Part shown: in pieces, positions 1-11,188 of the stretch | Numbering within the stretch: position 1 is the first letter of the stretch | Layout: each line of letters opens with the position of its first letter | Origin: Pseudofabraea citricarpa | Lineage: Eukaryota; Ascomycota; Leotiomycetes; Helotiales; Dermateaceae | DNA length: 64,000 nt | Direction of reading: 5' to 3' | Assembly (NCBI GenBank): GCA_029641185.1 | Contig: JAPWGK010000010.1 | Coordinates: forward strand, 1 to 64,000 | The notes under the pieces: generated by a model | The model's database searches: none | The model's input: the letters and a program-made list of their open reading frames with translations, nothing else | What the model was told of the DNA's origin: nothing | Program-made: the position numbers and the translations under genes

Positions 1-3000
1 AGAGAGGATTATTTATTTTTAATTGTTTTTTTTTGAATGATGGTGTTGTAATAGTTAGGATAGGTGGGATGAAAGGATTTGGGTTAATATTGGGAATTGA
101 ATGTGAGAGGGTGTAAAAATGAAAAGTGAGAGTTAGGCGGTAGAGGTGGATTTGTGTTGAAGTGGATATTGGGATGGGGATGATTGAGTATGGTTTGTGG
201 GAATGATAAAAGATGAGGAATTATGGGTGGAGGAATGTGGATGATTTTTAGTTGATTGAGGAGAGTGGAATTAAGGAATAAGGAAGTTTTTAATTAGAAA
301 TTAGTTTTAGGAGAGTGGGATAGATTTAATTGTAAGAAGAGTGTAAGTGTGAGGATGAGTAGTTGTGTGTTATTGGATGGGTGGTTGGATGTTGGGGTTA
401 TTGTAAAGTAGTATTTTATAGAAAGAAGATTTAGAGTGGGATAAATTTATTAATTTAAGAGATTGTGAGGATGGAGGATTAAGGAGAATTATAAAGAGGT
501 GGGAGTATATGTAGTTGTGGGAATGGATGAGAGGGGTAGAGTTGTGTTTTTTAAAATTGATTAGTTTGAAGTGTTTTATTTGAAATGTGTAAGGTTAGGG
601 GTAGAGGATAGGGGGATGGGAAGAGATTGGTTTATAATGGTATTATTTAGATTAGGGATTGGAGAAGAGGAGATGGAAGAGGAAAGATGAGGAGTGAATG
701 GATGGGAATGTTAATTGGGTGGGTGTGAAGGATTAGGAGAGAATGTGGAATGAGAAGGTGAGAGGAGGTAGTGGTATGAAGTATTTTTGGGATAGATTGG
801 TGGGAGAGTGGGGTTGAGGAGAGTGGAGGAATGGGTATGTGTGGGGAATGTTTATTTAAGTAAATTTTTGGGTTATTTTTTATGTGGAAGATTTTTAAGT
901 AGATGTTAATTTAATGGATTGAGTTTGGTTGGGGGGAGGGAGAGAAATAAGTTATTAAATTGTTTATTTTGTGTTTAATGGATTATGGTGGGGTAAAGGA
1001 TGATGGGGATGTTTGAGGGGTTTTGAAGATGAATGAGAGGATTTGAGGATATAGGATTTTATATTTGTTTAGATATGAATAAGTGTGATGTATGGGAGAT
1101 GAGTTGGGTGGTGTTAATTATGTAGGAAGTTGAAGTGGGTAGATTGGATGTTGGAAAGGATGGAGTTAATTGTTGGAGATGAGGATTAAGATGTGATAAA
1201 TAATAATGTGGATAATTGAGTAGTGGTGGGATTGAAAATAGGATTTTTGTATTATTTGATGATGATAGTTGTTGGAAGTGTTTGTGGGTTATTTAGAGTA
1301 TTATGTAGTTGAAGGAAGGTATTATTTAAGTATATATTAATTGAGGTGGAAATAATTTAGATTAGGGTTTTGTTGGGTGAATTAAGATGTTTAAGTGTGT
1401 AATAATTTAAGGTTGAAGAGAATGTATTTAGATGTATAGTTGTGAGGTATATGAGATATTAATGAAGGTATGATAGTATTTAATAAATGATTGAAGGAAA
1501 TTTTAGTAGGAGAGGAGAATGTGGTTGAGTGGTTTATGAATTGGATGATAGGATTATGTTGATTTGAGGGAGAGGAATGGGATTGGATTAGAGAAAATTT
1601 TATTTGGATTGTTAGGGATGAGAATTGAGGGAATGTATATAGTGGTGTATGGTAATGAGAGGTTTAGGAGTGGTTGGATGTGATTAGGATGGTAGTTTTA
1701 ATGAATGTGGGGTAGTGTGTTGGGGGATGGAGTTGAAGGGTTTTGAATTGGGTGTTATGAATTTGGGGGGATAGGGAGAATTTTGTGAAGGGATGGATAA
1801 GTGGTGGTAGATGGATTTGTTAGAGGAGGGAAGGGAAAAGAGAATGGTTTGGAGGGGATGGTGTGGTAAGAGGTTTGAGTATTGGGGTAATAGAATGGTG
1901 GTTATATGGTTTGAATAGTGTGGAGTTGGAGAAAGTATGATGTTAATAAGAATATGAAGATTTAGGGGGTATGTGTGGATATGAAGGGTAGGGAGTGAGA
2001 AGAGTGGTAAGGGATAAGGGAGGGGGGGTATGGATAAGGTTTGGGATTATTGTTAGTGAATGGATGTTGTGAATGAGTAATTAAGAGGGGGAGGTATGGG
2101 AGAGAGGAAGGAAGTTGGATTGTATAAGAGGGAGGAGTGATAAATTTATTGTTGTAGGGTAATGTGATGTGGGGGAGATTATTGGGGGGGAGGAGTGATG
2201 GAGAGGATGATAATGATGAAAGTAGAGGTATGGAATGGTGGTTAATGATGGGATAAGAAGAGTGAGTAGGGATTGGGGGGGAGATGAATGGAGAGGGGGA
2301 GTTGAGTTGAGGGTTTGAATTTTTTGGAGATATATGAGATTTAATAGATTTGTGTGAGGAGGAATGTGGATGTAGTTTGGTTGATTTAATGGTTGGTGGT
2401 TGGGTGTATGTAGAGTTGAGATATAGGAGGTGAGGGTGGATTTTTATGAAGTTTATTGAAGAGTGATTTGTTGAAGATTGGAGGTGAGAGGGTGTATTAT
2501 TGGAATTTTGTTGGTGTAGTAAGAGAAGATTTTGTATATGTGTATGTGTTATAATTATTTGTAAAAAGTTAATGATTTTGATGGTTGTGGTGATAGAGAA
2601 TTATTGGATGGATGGGGGGGGGAGAAGAAGTAAGTATGAGTTTGTTAGGGGGTGGGTAAAGTTTTGATATAGAGAGAATGATTGAGTATTGATGTAAAGG
2701 GGGGGTTAGGGATTTGATTTTGGGTTATTTTAGAGGTATAGGTTGAATGTTTGGTTGTAAGAAATTGGAGTGTAAATGGGATAATTGAAGTTATATGTGA
2801 GAGATTATTGGGGTTGGGGAGTAGGATTTGTAGTGGGTTTATTGTTAGGTTGGGATAGGTTTTTGGGTAGTTAGATGTATTAATGGGGGAGGGGAGGGGA
2901 GAGAGGATTGGAGGGAGAATTGTGTTTAGAGTGATGATAGTAGAATGGTGTTTGATTTGGAAAGATGGGGGGTAAGAGGTGGATGGATAAGGGATATGGT

Positions 3001-6000
3001 AATGTTTGAGTGGTTTGTGTTTTAGGAGGAAGGATTTATTTTATGATAGGTGAGGATGGGGAAAGAAGGATGATGGTGATGTGATTGAAAATGAGGTGGT
3101 GGGTGGGTGAGGGGTAGATTGAAGTTGGGAAGGGGGGTGGGTGGAAGAGAGGGGTGGGTTAGGGGTTTATAGGGTAAGGGGGTGATGGGGTATGTTGGGA
3201 GTAGGGAGTGAAGGGGAGATGTATGTAAAGGTGGTTGTAGAGTAGTATGTGGGGTGGAGAGAGTGTGGGATTGGGGTATGTTAGTTATTTTTGTTGTGTT
3301 TGTTTTTAAAAGAGGTTTTGTTATTAGAGTTGTGGATTAGATGAATTTGATAGTATTGAAGGAAAATTAAGAGGGTGAATAGGGGAGGGGGAGTAGAAGT
3401 AGGTGTGTTTGATAGAGTGGATTAAAGGAAGATGAGATGTGAGGTGGTGGAAGATTTAGGAAATGAGTAGATTATAATAGTGGTTGGATTTAAGGAGTGA
3501 TGAAATTGGGTGAGGAAGGGAAGAGGAGTGAAAGGTTGTAGGTGGTAGGAAGTGGTAATGGGTAGATAGTTAAGAGTTAGTGGGGGGGAGTATGAGGTAA
3601 GAGGGGATGTGTGTAGGTATGGGTGGAAAGAGATGGATAGTAAGTGGAGTGATGGTAGAAGGGTGGATTGGGGGGTATTGTGTAGAGGGAGTTGTATGTA
3701 TGTATGAAGTTTAGAAAATGAATTGGGAGGGGATGAGGATAGTAGGTTAGTGAGGAGTGGTGGTTATTGAAGTGAATAGGGATTAATGAAGGAGGGGAGT
3801 AGGAAGAGATGTTAGGAGTATATAATAGGAGAAGAAGAGGGTGGGTAATTAAGTTGTGAGTGTGGTATAATTGAATGATTGATAATAGAGTATTATGAGT
3901 TATTGGAGGTATAATAATGAGAGTGTGAGGGTTAAGTGGAAATTGTTATATAGGTAGTTATAGTGGGAGGAAGATTGGAAGGATTGTGATTTAGGAGATT
4001 ATTGAGAGTGTTAGGAGGGAGGGTTTTGGTTGGTTAAGAGTGAGGAGGGGGAGAGGGAGTTAGGAGAGGTGTGTGGGTGGAGTGGGAGAAGAGAGTAGGA
4101 TATGTTTATTTAGAGTGTAATAGGGTGATGGTTGTAGGTGAGGGAAGAAATGGAGGAGGGAGGGTTGTAAGGTGGGGGTTGGTGGATTTGATGGGTAGGG
4201 GTTTGATTGAGGATGATTTTTAGAGGGGTGGTGGTGATTTTGTGTTGGGGTAGTAAAGTTGTTGTGAGATGGAGGGTTGGTTTTGGGTTTGGGATGATTT
4301 AGGGATGTTGGGGTGAGAAGGTGGGATGTTGATGGGGAGGGAGGTTGATTTTTGATGATTAGGAGGGTGGTTATAGTGTTAGGGATAATTTATAATTATA
4401 GGGGGAAATAGGGATATTGGATATAAGAGTATGAGGATGGTTGAAAAGATTGTAATGTTAAAGGAGTGTTGGATTTGTTTGAGAGGTGAGTGTGAGATGA
4501 TAGATGGGATGATTATAGTGGGATATGAGATGAGTAAAGAGGTGGTGGGTAGTTTGTGTAATTGAGGGTATAAGGATGATGGGTGATTTAAGATAGTATT
4601 TGTTGGAAGGGAGAGAGAGGGGGGGGATATGAGGAGGAATTAATTGGGATTATAAGAAGGAAGATATGTAGGAGGGAAGTTGGAGGGGGAGTTTGTGAGA
4701 TTTAGATTGATAATAATTTAGGAGAGGAATGGTGGGTAGTTTTATGTTTTTTGATAGTTATTTTATTGGTGTTTTGAGATTTTAAGGTGTTTTGAGATTT
4801 GAGATTGTATTGAGGGAGGGGGGAGTAATAGTGTAGGTGAAAGTGGGGTGGTAATAGAGAATTTAGAGAATTTAGGATTAGGAGTGGTATTGTGGAAATA
4901 GAGGGGGATTGTGGTTGATGGGATGGGAGGGGGGTGTTTGGGTAGTAGTGTGAGGGAGGATTGTGGATAAAGATATTGAATGGGGTGTGGGAAAAGAGTA
5001 GGGAATTAAGTAAATTGAGGTAAGTGGGTGAGTGGAGTGGATATGATTTTGGGAGGGGGTAGGGGGATGGAAGTAGTGTTAGAGGAGGGTTAGTGAAGAG
5101 GATAGAGAGAAGGGTTGGTGAGTATTATTAGGTTGGAGATAGATAGGATTATAGTGATATAAAGTAAATTTTAGGAGGGAAGATAGGGTGGTGAGGGGAT
5201 GGATGGGGGGTTTTTTGGTTGAATGTTGTTGGGAGGGGGATGATTTAGATTGAGGGGTTAGTTTGATATATTTTGTGTGGGAAGTTAATTGGAGGTGTGA
5301 ATTTATTAGAGATGGTAGTGGGTTTGGGGTGGGGGATGTGTGGGGTTAGGGGAGGATATGGTGAGATGAGAGTGTAGATTAGAAATGTGATTGTATGGGT
5401 GGGTTGTAATGGGGGGAGGGTGTTTATGGTTATGGTGATGGAGGATATTAGGGTGGAGGTGTGTGGATATAGAGATTGGAGGTGATTTAGTTAAGATTTG
5501 GAAGAAGATGGTAGGTTTGGAGGAGAGAGAGAGGGGTATATGAAGAGAGAGAGAAGTAATTAGTGAGGATAGGTTAGGTAAGTTAGGGTGTGGAGAATTG
5601 TGTAGGGTGGGGAGGTAGATGTGATTAAGTATAGGGGGAAAAGAAGTGAATTAATGAGGTTTTTAGGGGGGGGTATGGGTAGGAATTTAGGAATGTTAGA
5701 AGTAAGATGGGTGAGGATGGTGGTGGGGAGGGAAGAGTTTTAGGGGTTTAAGGGGGGAGGTGGGTAGGTATGTAAGTGTGAAGGGGTAATAATTAGGGTG
5801 TAGTGAGTTAAATTTGAGTATGGGGGTAGTGGTTGATTTGGTGGAGGGAGAGAAATAGGAGGGGGGTAGTTGGTGTTGTTAAAGAGATGGGGAGTAGGGA
5901 GTGGTGGTAGTTAGTGGAAGTTGATTTATATTAATGAGATTTAGTATGAGGGTTTTGTTTGGTTGATTGGGTGGTAGTTAAGTTGATTGAATAGATAGAG

Positions 6001-7236
6001 GGGGGTAAATGTGGGTTTTGATGAGGGGGTTTTGTTGTTGTTGTTGTGTTAGATTGGGTTGGTTTGGGGTAGATGGGTTGGTATTTAGGGATGAGAGGAG
6101 TGGTTATTGATAGGATATGGTTGGAGGGTGTAGGAAGAGTGAATTTGTTAGGGATGTGAGATGAGTGAGGTAGATTAAATGTATGGAAGTGGTGATTTGA
6201 GGGATTGATATTTATGGAGATTAGGAGGTGTGGGAGTATGTGGGTGTGGGGGGGGTGGAATTTTATTTTGTGGTTTTATTTAGTTAGTGGGTGTGTGTGG
6301 TGAAGGAGAGTTTTTAATGTATGAGTTTTGGTATTGGTGTTTTTTGATGTTAATAAAAAGAAAATAGAGAGATGGAAATTGATGAGATATGTGATGAGGT
6401 GAGTAGAGAATAGATGTATGAATGGGTTGGATGTTAGAGAAGATAGAAAGATGAAGATTAATGGAATAGTTTTTTGGGGGAGGAATGGGATGAGTTGTGA
6501 AGGGTTTAGGGAGAGGAGATGGATAGGGAAGAAATTTGTTTTAATTAATTTAATTGAAGTATTTTTAAATAAGGATTATAAGATAATTGTAAGTGAGGGG
6601 ATGTGTTAATGAAATAGAATGTATAAGGGGGTGTTGGATTGGATGTGAGGAGTATGGGGAGAGGTTTTGTTTGGTAAGAGTTTAAGGAGGATGGGGGAGG
6701 GGGGGTTGAGTAGGAGAGAAGGTGGTGGGAATATGTTTTTATTTAGTGGTTGGTTTTGGGGAGAGTAAGGGTGGAAGGGGTGATTTTGGAAGGGTGAGTT
6801 TTAGAGGGGGAGAATTGTTTTAAATTGTTTGAGGATTTGGTGGTATGAATGTGATATAAATGAATGATTGTGGTGTGGATAAAGTGGAAGTTTTTTGATG
6901 GAAGTATTGGTTTGGTATTTTAGAGTAGGGGTGTGTTGTTTGGTTTAGGGATGGAGTGTATAGGTGTATGAAATAAGTATGTTGGAGAGAGGGGATATAG
7001 GGAAGTAGGGGGAATGTTTGTGAGTGGAAAATGAGAAATTATGAAGAGTTGTAGAGGTTGTTTAAGGTAGGGTTATGTATTTGGATATTGATTAAGTGTG
7101 TAATATAGATGGGGATGGGATATATAGGTGTTGGGTTTGAAAAGAGTGTTTTTGGATTAGGTTTGATTTTTTTTGGGGTTGAAGATTTAGATGATTTTGT
7201 TTGAGGAAGTTGTATTTGTGGGTTGAGTATGGTATG
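1..7236. other. Cytosine-free tract, probable sequencing artefact
   Basis: No C occurs on the + strand in these 7,236 bases; the first C is at 7237, where composition becomes normal at once. G, A and T each make up very roughly a third, so this is not simple C-to-T conversion of ordinary DNA, which would leave about half T. It abuts an inverted low-quality copy of 8581-9676 that ends in an adapter match, so I read it as the tail of the same raw read, in which one base (G in the read's own direction) was no longer called. Short colinear matches to G-stripped flank near the boundary and about 500 nt further in support this. The only ORFs here are chance products of the three-letter alphabet; I call no genes. 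Confidence 0.85.
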
Positions 7237-8354
7237 CACGTGTGACCACAACCGACCCCAGGGCCGCTCAGCAAATAGGACATGTCCCGCCAGGTAAGAA
7301 TCCGCGCGCGTAGGGCTGAAATATCTCGTTGATGGGTGTAAGACGTCTCGTTAAGCCTTGTGCAGCTCCTCAGCCCAGAATCTTATCTTGGCGGCTGGAA
7401 ACTTACGACGCTGAATGAAGTTTACGCTGCCCATGGTCATGCGGAGGCCCAATTTTTACAGGAATTTGCTGTTAGATGTTGTTTCAAATATTTAGTCTCG
7501 CCCCATTCCCCGTTGGATGGTCCTCACTTTTGTTTCTATCTTTCTGTTATTCCTGTCGTAGGACAGACCCAACATACGCTGGACTTATGTTGCATCGCTC
7601 AAAATGGGCCTGATCGGCCAAAGTACTGAGTACTGAGTGCTTTCCCTCACCTTGAGCCTCGTTATGTTCATTTTTCAGCGTCACTATCTCGATGGGCGAG
7701 GGGTCAGTAGCTGTTGGCCCTGGCAAAAATAGACATCAGCCACCACGAATTCCGCAGAGAAGATATGGATAAACTTGGGACACCAGAGGACTAAGCGATC
7801 AATCGCCAAGAATGAGATTCAAACTTGCCTCGACAAAAACCCTACGTACCCAAACACGGTCTCTCACAGATGAGTCCGGCTGATGCTTGGGTGAGAGAGA
7901 ACTTTGCATACCGGCCGATATCGTGGAAACTACTTCGCACTTCCATCCCTATCCTGAAAGCGCGACATCCTTCGTTATTTATTACTCTTCGCTGAAGGTG
8001 GAATTTGGAGCGACTTGATGTCTCGTGCGGCGAGACACCAATCCACGACTGGATCCCGCCAGAATATAAGAGCAATGCGAGTCTCGTTGTTGGGTGGGAG
8101 TTCCAGACTGTCGACGATCAACACATGCGTTGAGTTTGTGACCTGGATGATCATGGCAAAGCCAGGCTTGCGACACATGTCCATGGTCATCAACGATACC
8201 TTGGAGGCATGCGAAACAAGGCCCAGGAACACAACGTTGCAGTCGCAGACCTGAAAAGACTAGGTCGGTGACATTGTCTGGCTGACAGACCTATGCAATG
8301 TCAAAAAGCATCATAAAGAGTTGGGAGTCGAACAAGACAATCTCAACATGGGGC
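7237..8354. repeat. Left arm of inverted repeat, error-rich copy of 8581-9676
   Basis: This stretch is the reverse complement of 8581-9676, with many one- and two-base insertions and deletions (for example one C missing in the sequence for the GT32 DxD motif, near 8012). The errors are indel-dominated and hit coding sequence at random, so the glycosyltransferase copy here (about 7840-8354) is broken in all frames. That is the profile of uncorrected single-molecule long reads rather than of an aged duplicate, which would show mostly substitutions. The copy should not be annotated as a pseudogene. Confidence 0.9.
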
Positions 8355-8430
8355 TTAGGGTTAGTGGTTAGGTTCAGGGTTGAGGTTAGGGATAGGTTAG
8401 GTTAGATGTTCAGGGTAGGGTTAGGGTTAG
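8355..8430. repeat. Degenerate TTAGGG tract (misread telomere)
   Basis: TTAGGG-like units interrupted by irregular bases. The tract mirrors the perfect CCCTAA array at 8503-8580 and follows the left arm exactly where the array precedes the right arm. It is most likely the same telomere read on the other strand with sequencing errors. Confidence 0.85.
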
Positions 8431-8444
8431 TTTACATACTCTGC

Positions 8445-8489
8445 ATCTCTCACATCAATCAACGGAGGTGGAAACAAGAGAATTCAGAT
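8445..8489. other. Untrimmed PacBio SMRTbell adapter
   Basis: A 45-nt segment with the length and layout of the SMRTbell hairpin adapter as I remember it: it starts ATCTCTC, has the core CAACGGAGG in the middle, and ends in a GAGA-like stretch closing with AGAT. It lies between the two telomere tracts, exactly at the centre of the inverted repeat, where a hairpin adapter would be. The mismatches are of the kind expected in an uncorrected read. Confidence 0.88.
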
Positions 8490-8502
8490 CATGTATAGCC
8501 TA

Positions 8503-8580
8503 CCCTAACCCTAACCCTAACCCTAACCCTAACCCTAACCCTAACCCTAACCCTAACCCTAACCCTAACCCTAACCCTAA
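8503..8580. repeat. Telomere, 13 perfect CCCTAA repeats
   Basis: Thirteen uninterrupted CCCTAA units (78 nt) in the orientation expected at a left chromosome end. The standard filamentous-fungal repeat is TTAGGG on the other strand. The array runs straight into coding sequence at 8581 with no subtelomeric spacer. I take 8503 as the true start of assembled chromosome. Confidence 0.93.
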
Positions 8581-9338
8581 GCCCCCATGTTGAGATTGTC
8601 TTGTTCGACTCCCAAGCTCTTTATGATGCTTTTTGACATTGCCATAGGTCCTGTCAGCCAGACAATGTCACCGACCATATTCATTTTCAGGTCTGCGACT
8701 GCAACGTTGTGTTCCTGGGCCTTGTTTCGCACTGCCTCCAAGGTATCGTTGATGACCATGGACATGTGTCGCAAGCCTGGCTTTGCCATGATCATCCAGG
8801 TCACAAACTCACGCATGTGTTGATCGTCGACCGTCTGGAACTCCCACCCAACAACGAGACTCGCATTGCTCTTATATTCTGGCGGGATCCAGTCGTGGAT
8901 TGGTGTCTCGCCGCACGAGACATCAAGGTCGCTCCAAATTCCACCTTCAGCGAAGAGTAATAAATAACGAAGGATGTCGGCTTTCAGGATAGGGATGGGA
9001 AGTGCGAAGTACGTTTCCACGATATCCGGCCGGTATGCAAAGTTCTCTCTCACCCAAGCATCAGCCGAATCATCTGTGAGGAACTCGTGTTGGTACGTAG
9101 GGTTTTTGTCGAGGCAAGTTTGAATCCATTCTTGCGATTGATCGCTTAGTCCTCTTGGTCCAAGTTTATACCATATCTTCTCTGGAATCGTGGTGGCTGA
9201 TGTCATTTTTGCCGGGCCAAACAAGCTTCTGACCCCTCGCCCATCGATAGGACGCTGAAAAATGAACAAAATGAGGCTCAAGGTGATGAAAGCACTAGTA
9301 CTCAGTAATTTGGCCGATCGCCATTTTGAGAGCAACAT
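8577..9338 (-). CDS. GT32 (OCH1-like) glycosyltransferase, truncated by telomere
   Basis: Single-exon ORF of 253 aa. Residues about 11-28 form an N-terminal signal-anchor helix, as in Golgi type II glycosyltransferases. A GT32-type sugar-transferase core follows, with LRYLLLFAEGGIWSDLDVSC around residues 122-141, where DLD is the DxD motif for metal and nucleotide sugar. The family usually transfers mannose or a related sugar in the Golgi and is commonly about 350-400 aa long, so the C-terminal third is missing. The last genomic codons run into the CCCTAA array and the stop codon TAG (8577-8579) is itself part of a telomere repeat. This suggests chromosome breakage inside the gene healed by new telomere addition, or recombination at the end. 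Activity is doubtful. Start chosen as the first ATG before the anchor helix. Confidence 0.82.
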   Translation of the reverse strand: MLLSKWRSAKLLSTSAFITLSLILFIFQRPIDGRGVRSLFGPAKMTSATTIPEKIWYKLGPRGLSDQSQEWIQTCLDKNPTYQHEFLTDDSADAWVRENFAYRPDIVETYFALPIPILKADILRYLLLFAEGGIWSDLDVSCGETPIHDWIPPEYKSNASLVVGWEFQTVDDQHMREFVTWMIMAKPGLRHMSMVINDTLEAVRNKAQEHNVAVADLKMNMVGDIVWLTGPMAMSKSIIKSLGVEQDNLNMGA

Positions 9339-9676
9339 AAGTCCAGCGTATGTTGGTATGGCCTACGACAGAATAACAGAAAGATAGAAACAAAAGGTGG
9401 ACCATCCAACACGGGGAATGGGGCGAGAATATATTTGAACCATCTAACAGCAAATTCCTGTAACAATTGGGCCTCCGCTGCAGGGCGCTTAAACTTCATT
9501 CAGCGTCGTATTTTCCCCGCCAAGATATGTTTCTGGGGCTGTGGCAGCTGCACAAGGCCTTAACGAGACGTCTACACCCCTAAACGAGATATTTCAGCCC
9601 CTACGCGCGCGGTTCTTCCGGGCCGGGACATGCCTATTTGATGAGCGGCCCTGGGGTCGGTTGGTGGTCACATCCC
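8581..9676. repeat. Right arm of inverted repeat (genuine sequence)
   Basis: The accurate partner of 7237-8354. It carries the truncated GT32 gene (to 9338) and about 340 bases of its upstream region. The resemblance fades at about 9676, which corresponds to 7237, where the cytosine-free tract begins. Confidence 0.85.
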
Positions 9677-9835
9677 CGTGAGTTGTACTGCGATCCCACT
9701 CATTTGCTTCCAGGCAAGATTCCTATTTATGATGCGTTCGCGCACTTCACAATTTTCTTTTGATTTCAGTTGACATTTTTCCTCAGCCCAGGCGGCATTT
9801 CAATCTCACTCACGTGTTGTGACCGAAATCGCACA

Positions 9836-10750
9836 ATGCGTCGTCGGCTACTCCTCGGTTCGCTTGTCGCACTCTTCGCTACTGCTTCAAGTCAAGCCGT
9901 TTCATTCCAGCAGCCTACTTCGAGCGATGTCTGGGAGATGGGGACCACTCAAGATATTCTATGGACAAAAGTAGCGCCCAGTGTGAACCCCGACGAGAAT
10001 TACCTGTCGGTGAGGATGTATCAAGTGTATCAGAATGACACGTTTAACTCTTCATTCACATACCTCGCAAGTACGACGTTTCCTCCCGCTCTTCAACCTT
10101 GTCCCCGGAACTGATTTTCTTCAGGAAATAGGCCGCCTGACACTATAACTATTGATGGATGGGCTGTAGATACGGATGTCAACCTTACCTTTGCCAACCG
10201 ATTTATCCTGGGTCTTTACTTGGAGACACAAACAGACGTTTTAGCATCAAGCCGAATTTTCGCCATCAAAGCGAAATCGGTCGCAGAAACACCTTCTTCC
10301 TCATCCTCCAGCTCCTCTGTTTCTTCTGTGGAAATAATAAGGACGAGCAGTACGACTTCCAAAACGACCACCACTGCAGCGGCTTCTAGCACGGTCACCT
10401 CTTCCTTTCTCACGAGCACAACTGCTACCGAAGCTACTGCATCTGAATCTCCTACAACTACCCCGGTGCTACCTGCGAGTGGGATGGGTACTATGACAAA
10501 GATAGGTATTGGTGCAGGTGTTGCAGGTGCGGTTTTTGTAGGACTTGGTCTTGGTTGGTTCTTCTTTGCCCGGCGGAAAGTCCCGAATGAGCAGACGCAA
10601 AGTTTACCACCAGGCTATTACGATGCAAAATGGCAAGCACCACCATCTTCTCTTAGTGGACATGGCCTTGCGGATCGCCGGGAAGTGAGGAGCCAGCTTA
10701 TGACATCTCCCAATGGAATGTATGAGCTGGCAGAGTCGCACTCAAGATGA
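9836..10750 (+). CDS. Kre9/Knh1-like secreted membrane-anchored wall protein
   Basis: Two exons, 9836-10070 and 10125-10750, with a 54-nt intron (donor GTACGA, acceptor TTCAG), giving 286 aa. Residues 1-20 are a signal peptide. Residues about 23-115 look like the Ig-like N-terminal domain of the Kre9/Knh1 family (pattern of a P, a W and a G followed by ILWT). A long Ser/Thr-rich stalk, likely O-mannosylated, is followed by one transmembrane helix near residues 200-220 (GVAGAVFVGLGLGWFFFARR) and a short cytoplasmic tail. Yeast relatives act in beta-1,6-glucan assembly; many filamentous-fungus members are surface proteins of unknown role. The exon join is supported by frame and by domain continuity. 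Confidence 0.8.
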
Positions 10751-11188
10751 TATGTGAGATGATCTGGGAATGAGAGAGTGGGGAGGGGGTGGTTACTGCA
10801 TTTCTTTCATAATTGTCCAATTTTAGCATGTACTGGTTCTTTAGAGAAGGATAATATATATACCCAATCAGTTAGTTTGTCTTCTAATATTCTTGCTTCT
10901 TGGAATCCCAAACAAACACTATCAAACCTCACTGTAGAAATACATCACGAAGTTGCCGAAATCGTTTGTGATTGCAAGACCTTTGATAATAGGAATGTAT
11001 GGGTTGAGTCGATCGAGAGCATACTGAACGCTTATTTGGCATAGAGCGCAAGTATCAAAGCAACTTAACTGTGCAAGTGACTTGTCTAACCTCGAAGAGA
11101 TGAAAGCTTTCGTAATTACAATGCAGTAACAATTTAATCATACCAATTGAGTTATATTATTATTACTTACTTTTAAACGAATGATCTT
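10751..11188. other. Convergent intergenic region
   Basis: Lies between the ends of two convergent genes. AT-rich with scattered A/T runs; it probably holds both 3' UTRs. I see no further gene: the open frame at 10778-11044 has no recognisable protein features. Confidence 0.6.

Noticed and set aside
6418..6609. Open frame of 63 aa inside the C-free tract
   Set aside because: With no C on the strand, stop-free stretches arise by chance; the product is meaningless and the tract is an artefact.
1..7236. Repeat-induced point mutation or a long degenerate telomere
   Set aside because: Repeat-induced mutation acts on both strands and would deplete G as well; hexamer TTAGGG periodicity is not seen in this tract.
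7039..7283. Two overlapping frames on the - strand at the tract boundary
   Set aside because: The reverse complement has no G, which changes stop-codon odds; the peptides are Asn/Pro/Thr-rich noise crossing the artefact boundary.
7842..8254. Glycosyltransferase pseudogene on the left arm
   Set aside because: Its breaks are random single-base indels of a folded raw read, not a second genomic copy.
7237..9676. Natural telomere fusion or palindromic chromosome end
   Set aside because: An adapter-like sequence sits exactly at the centre and only one arm is error-rich.
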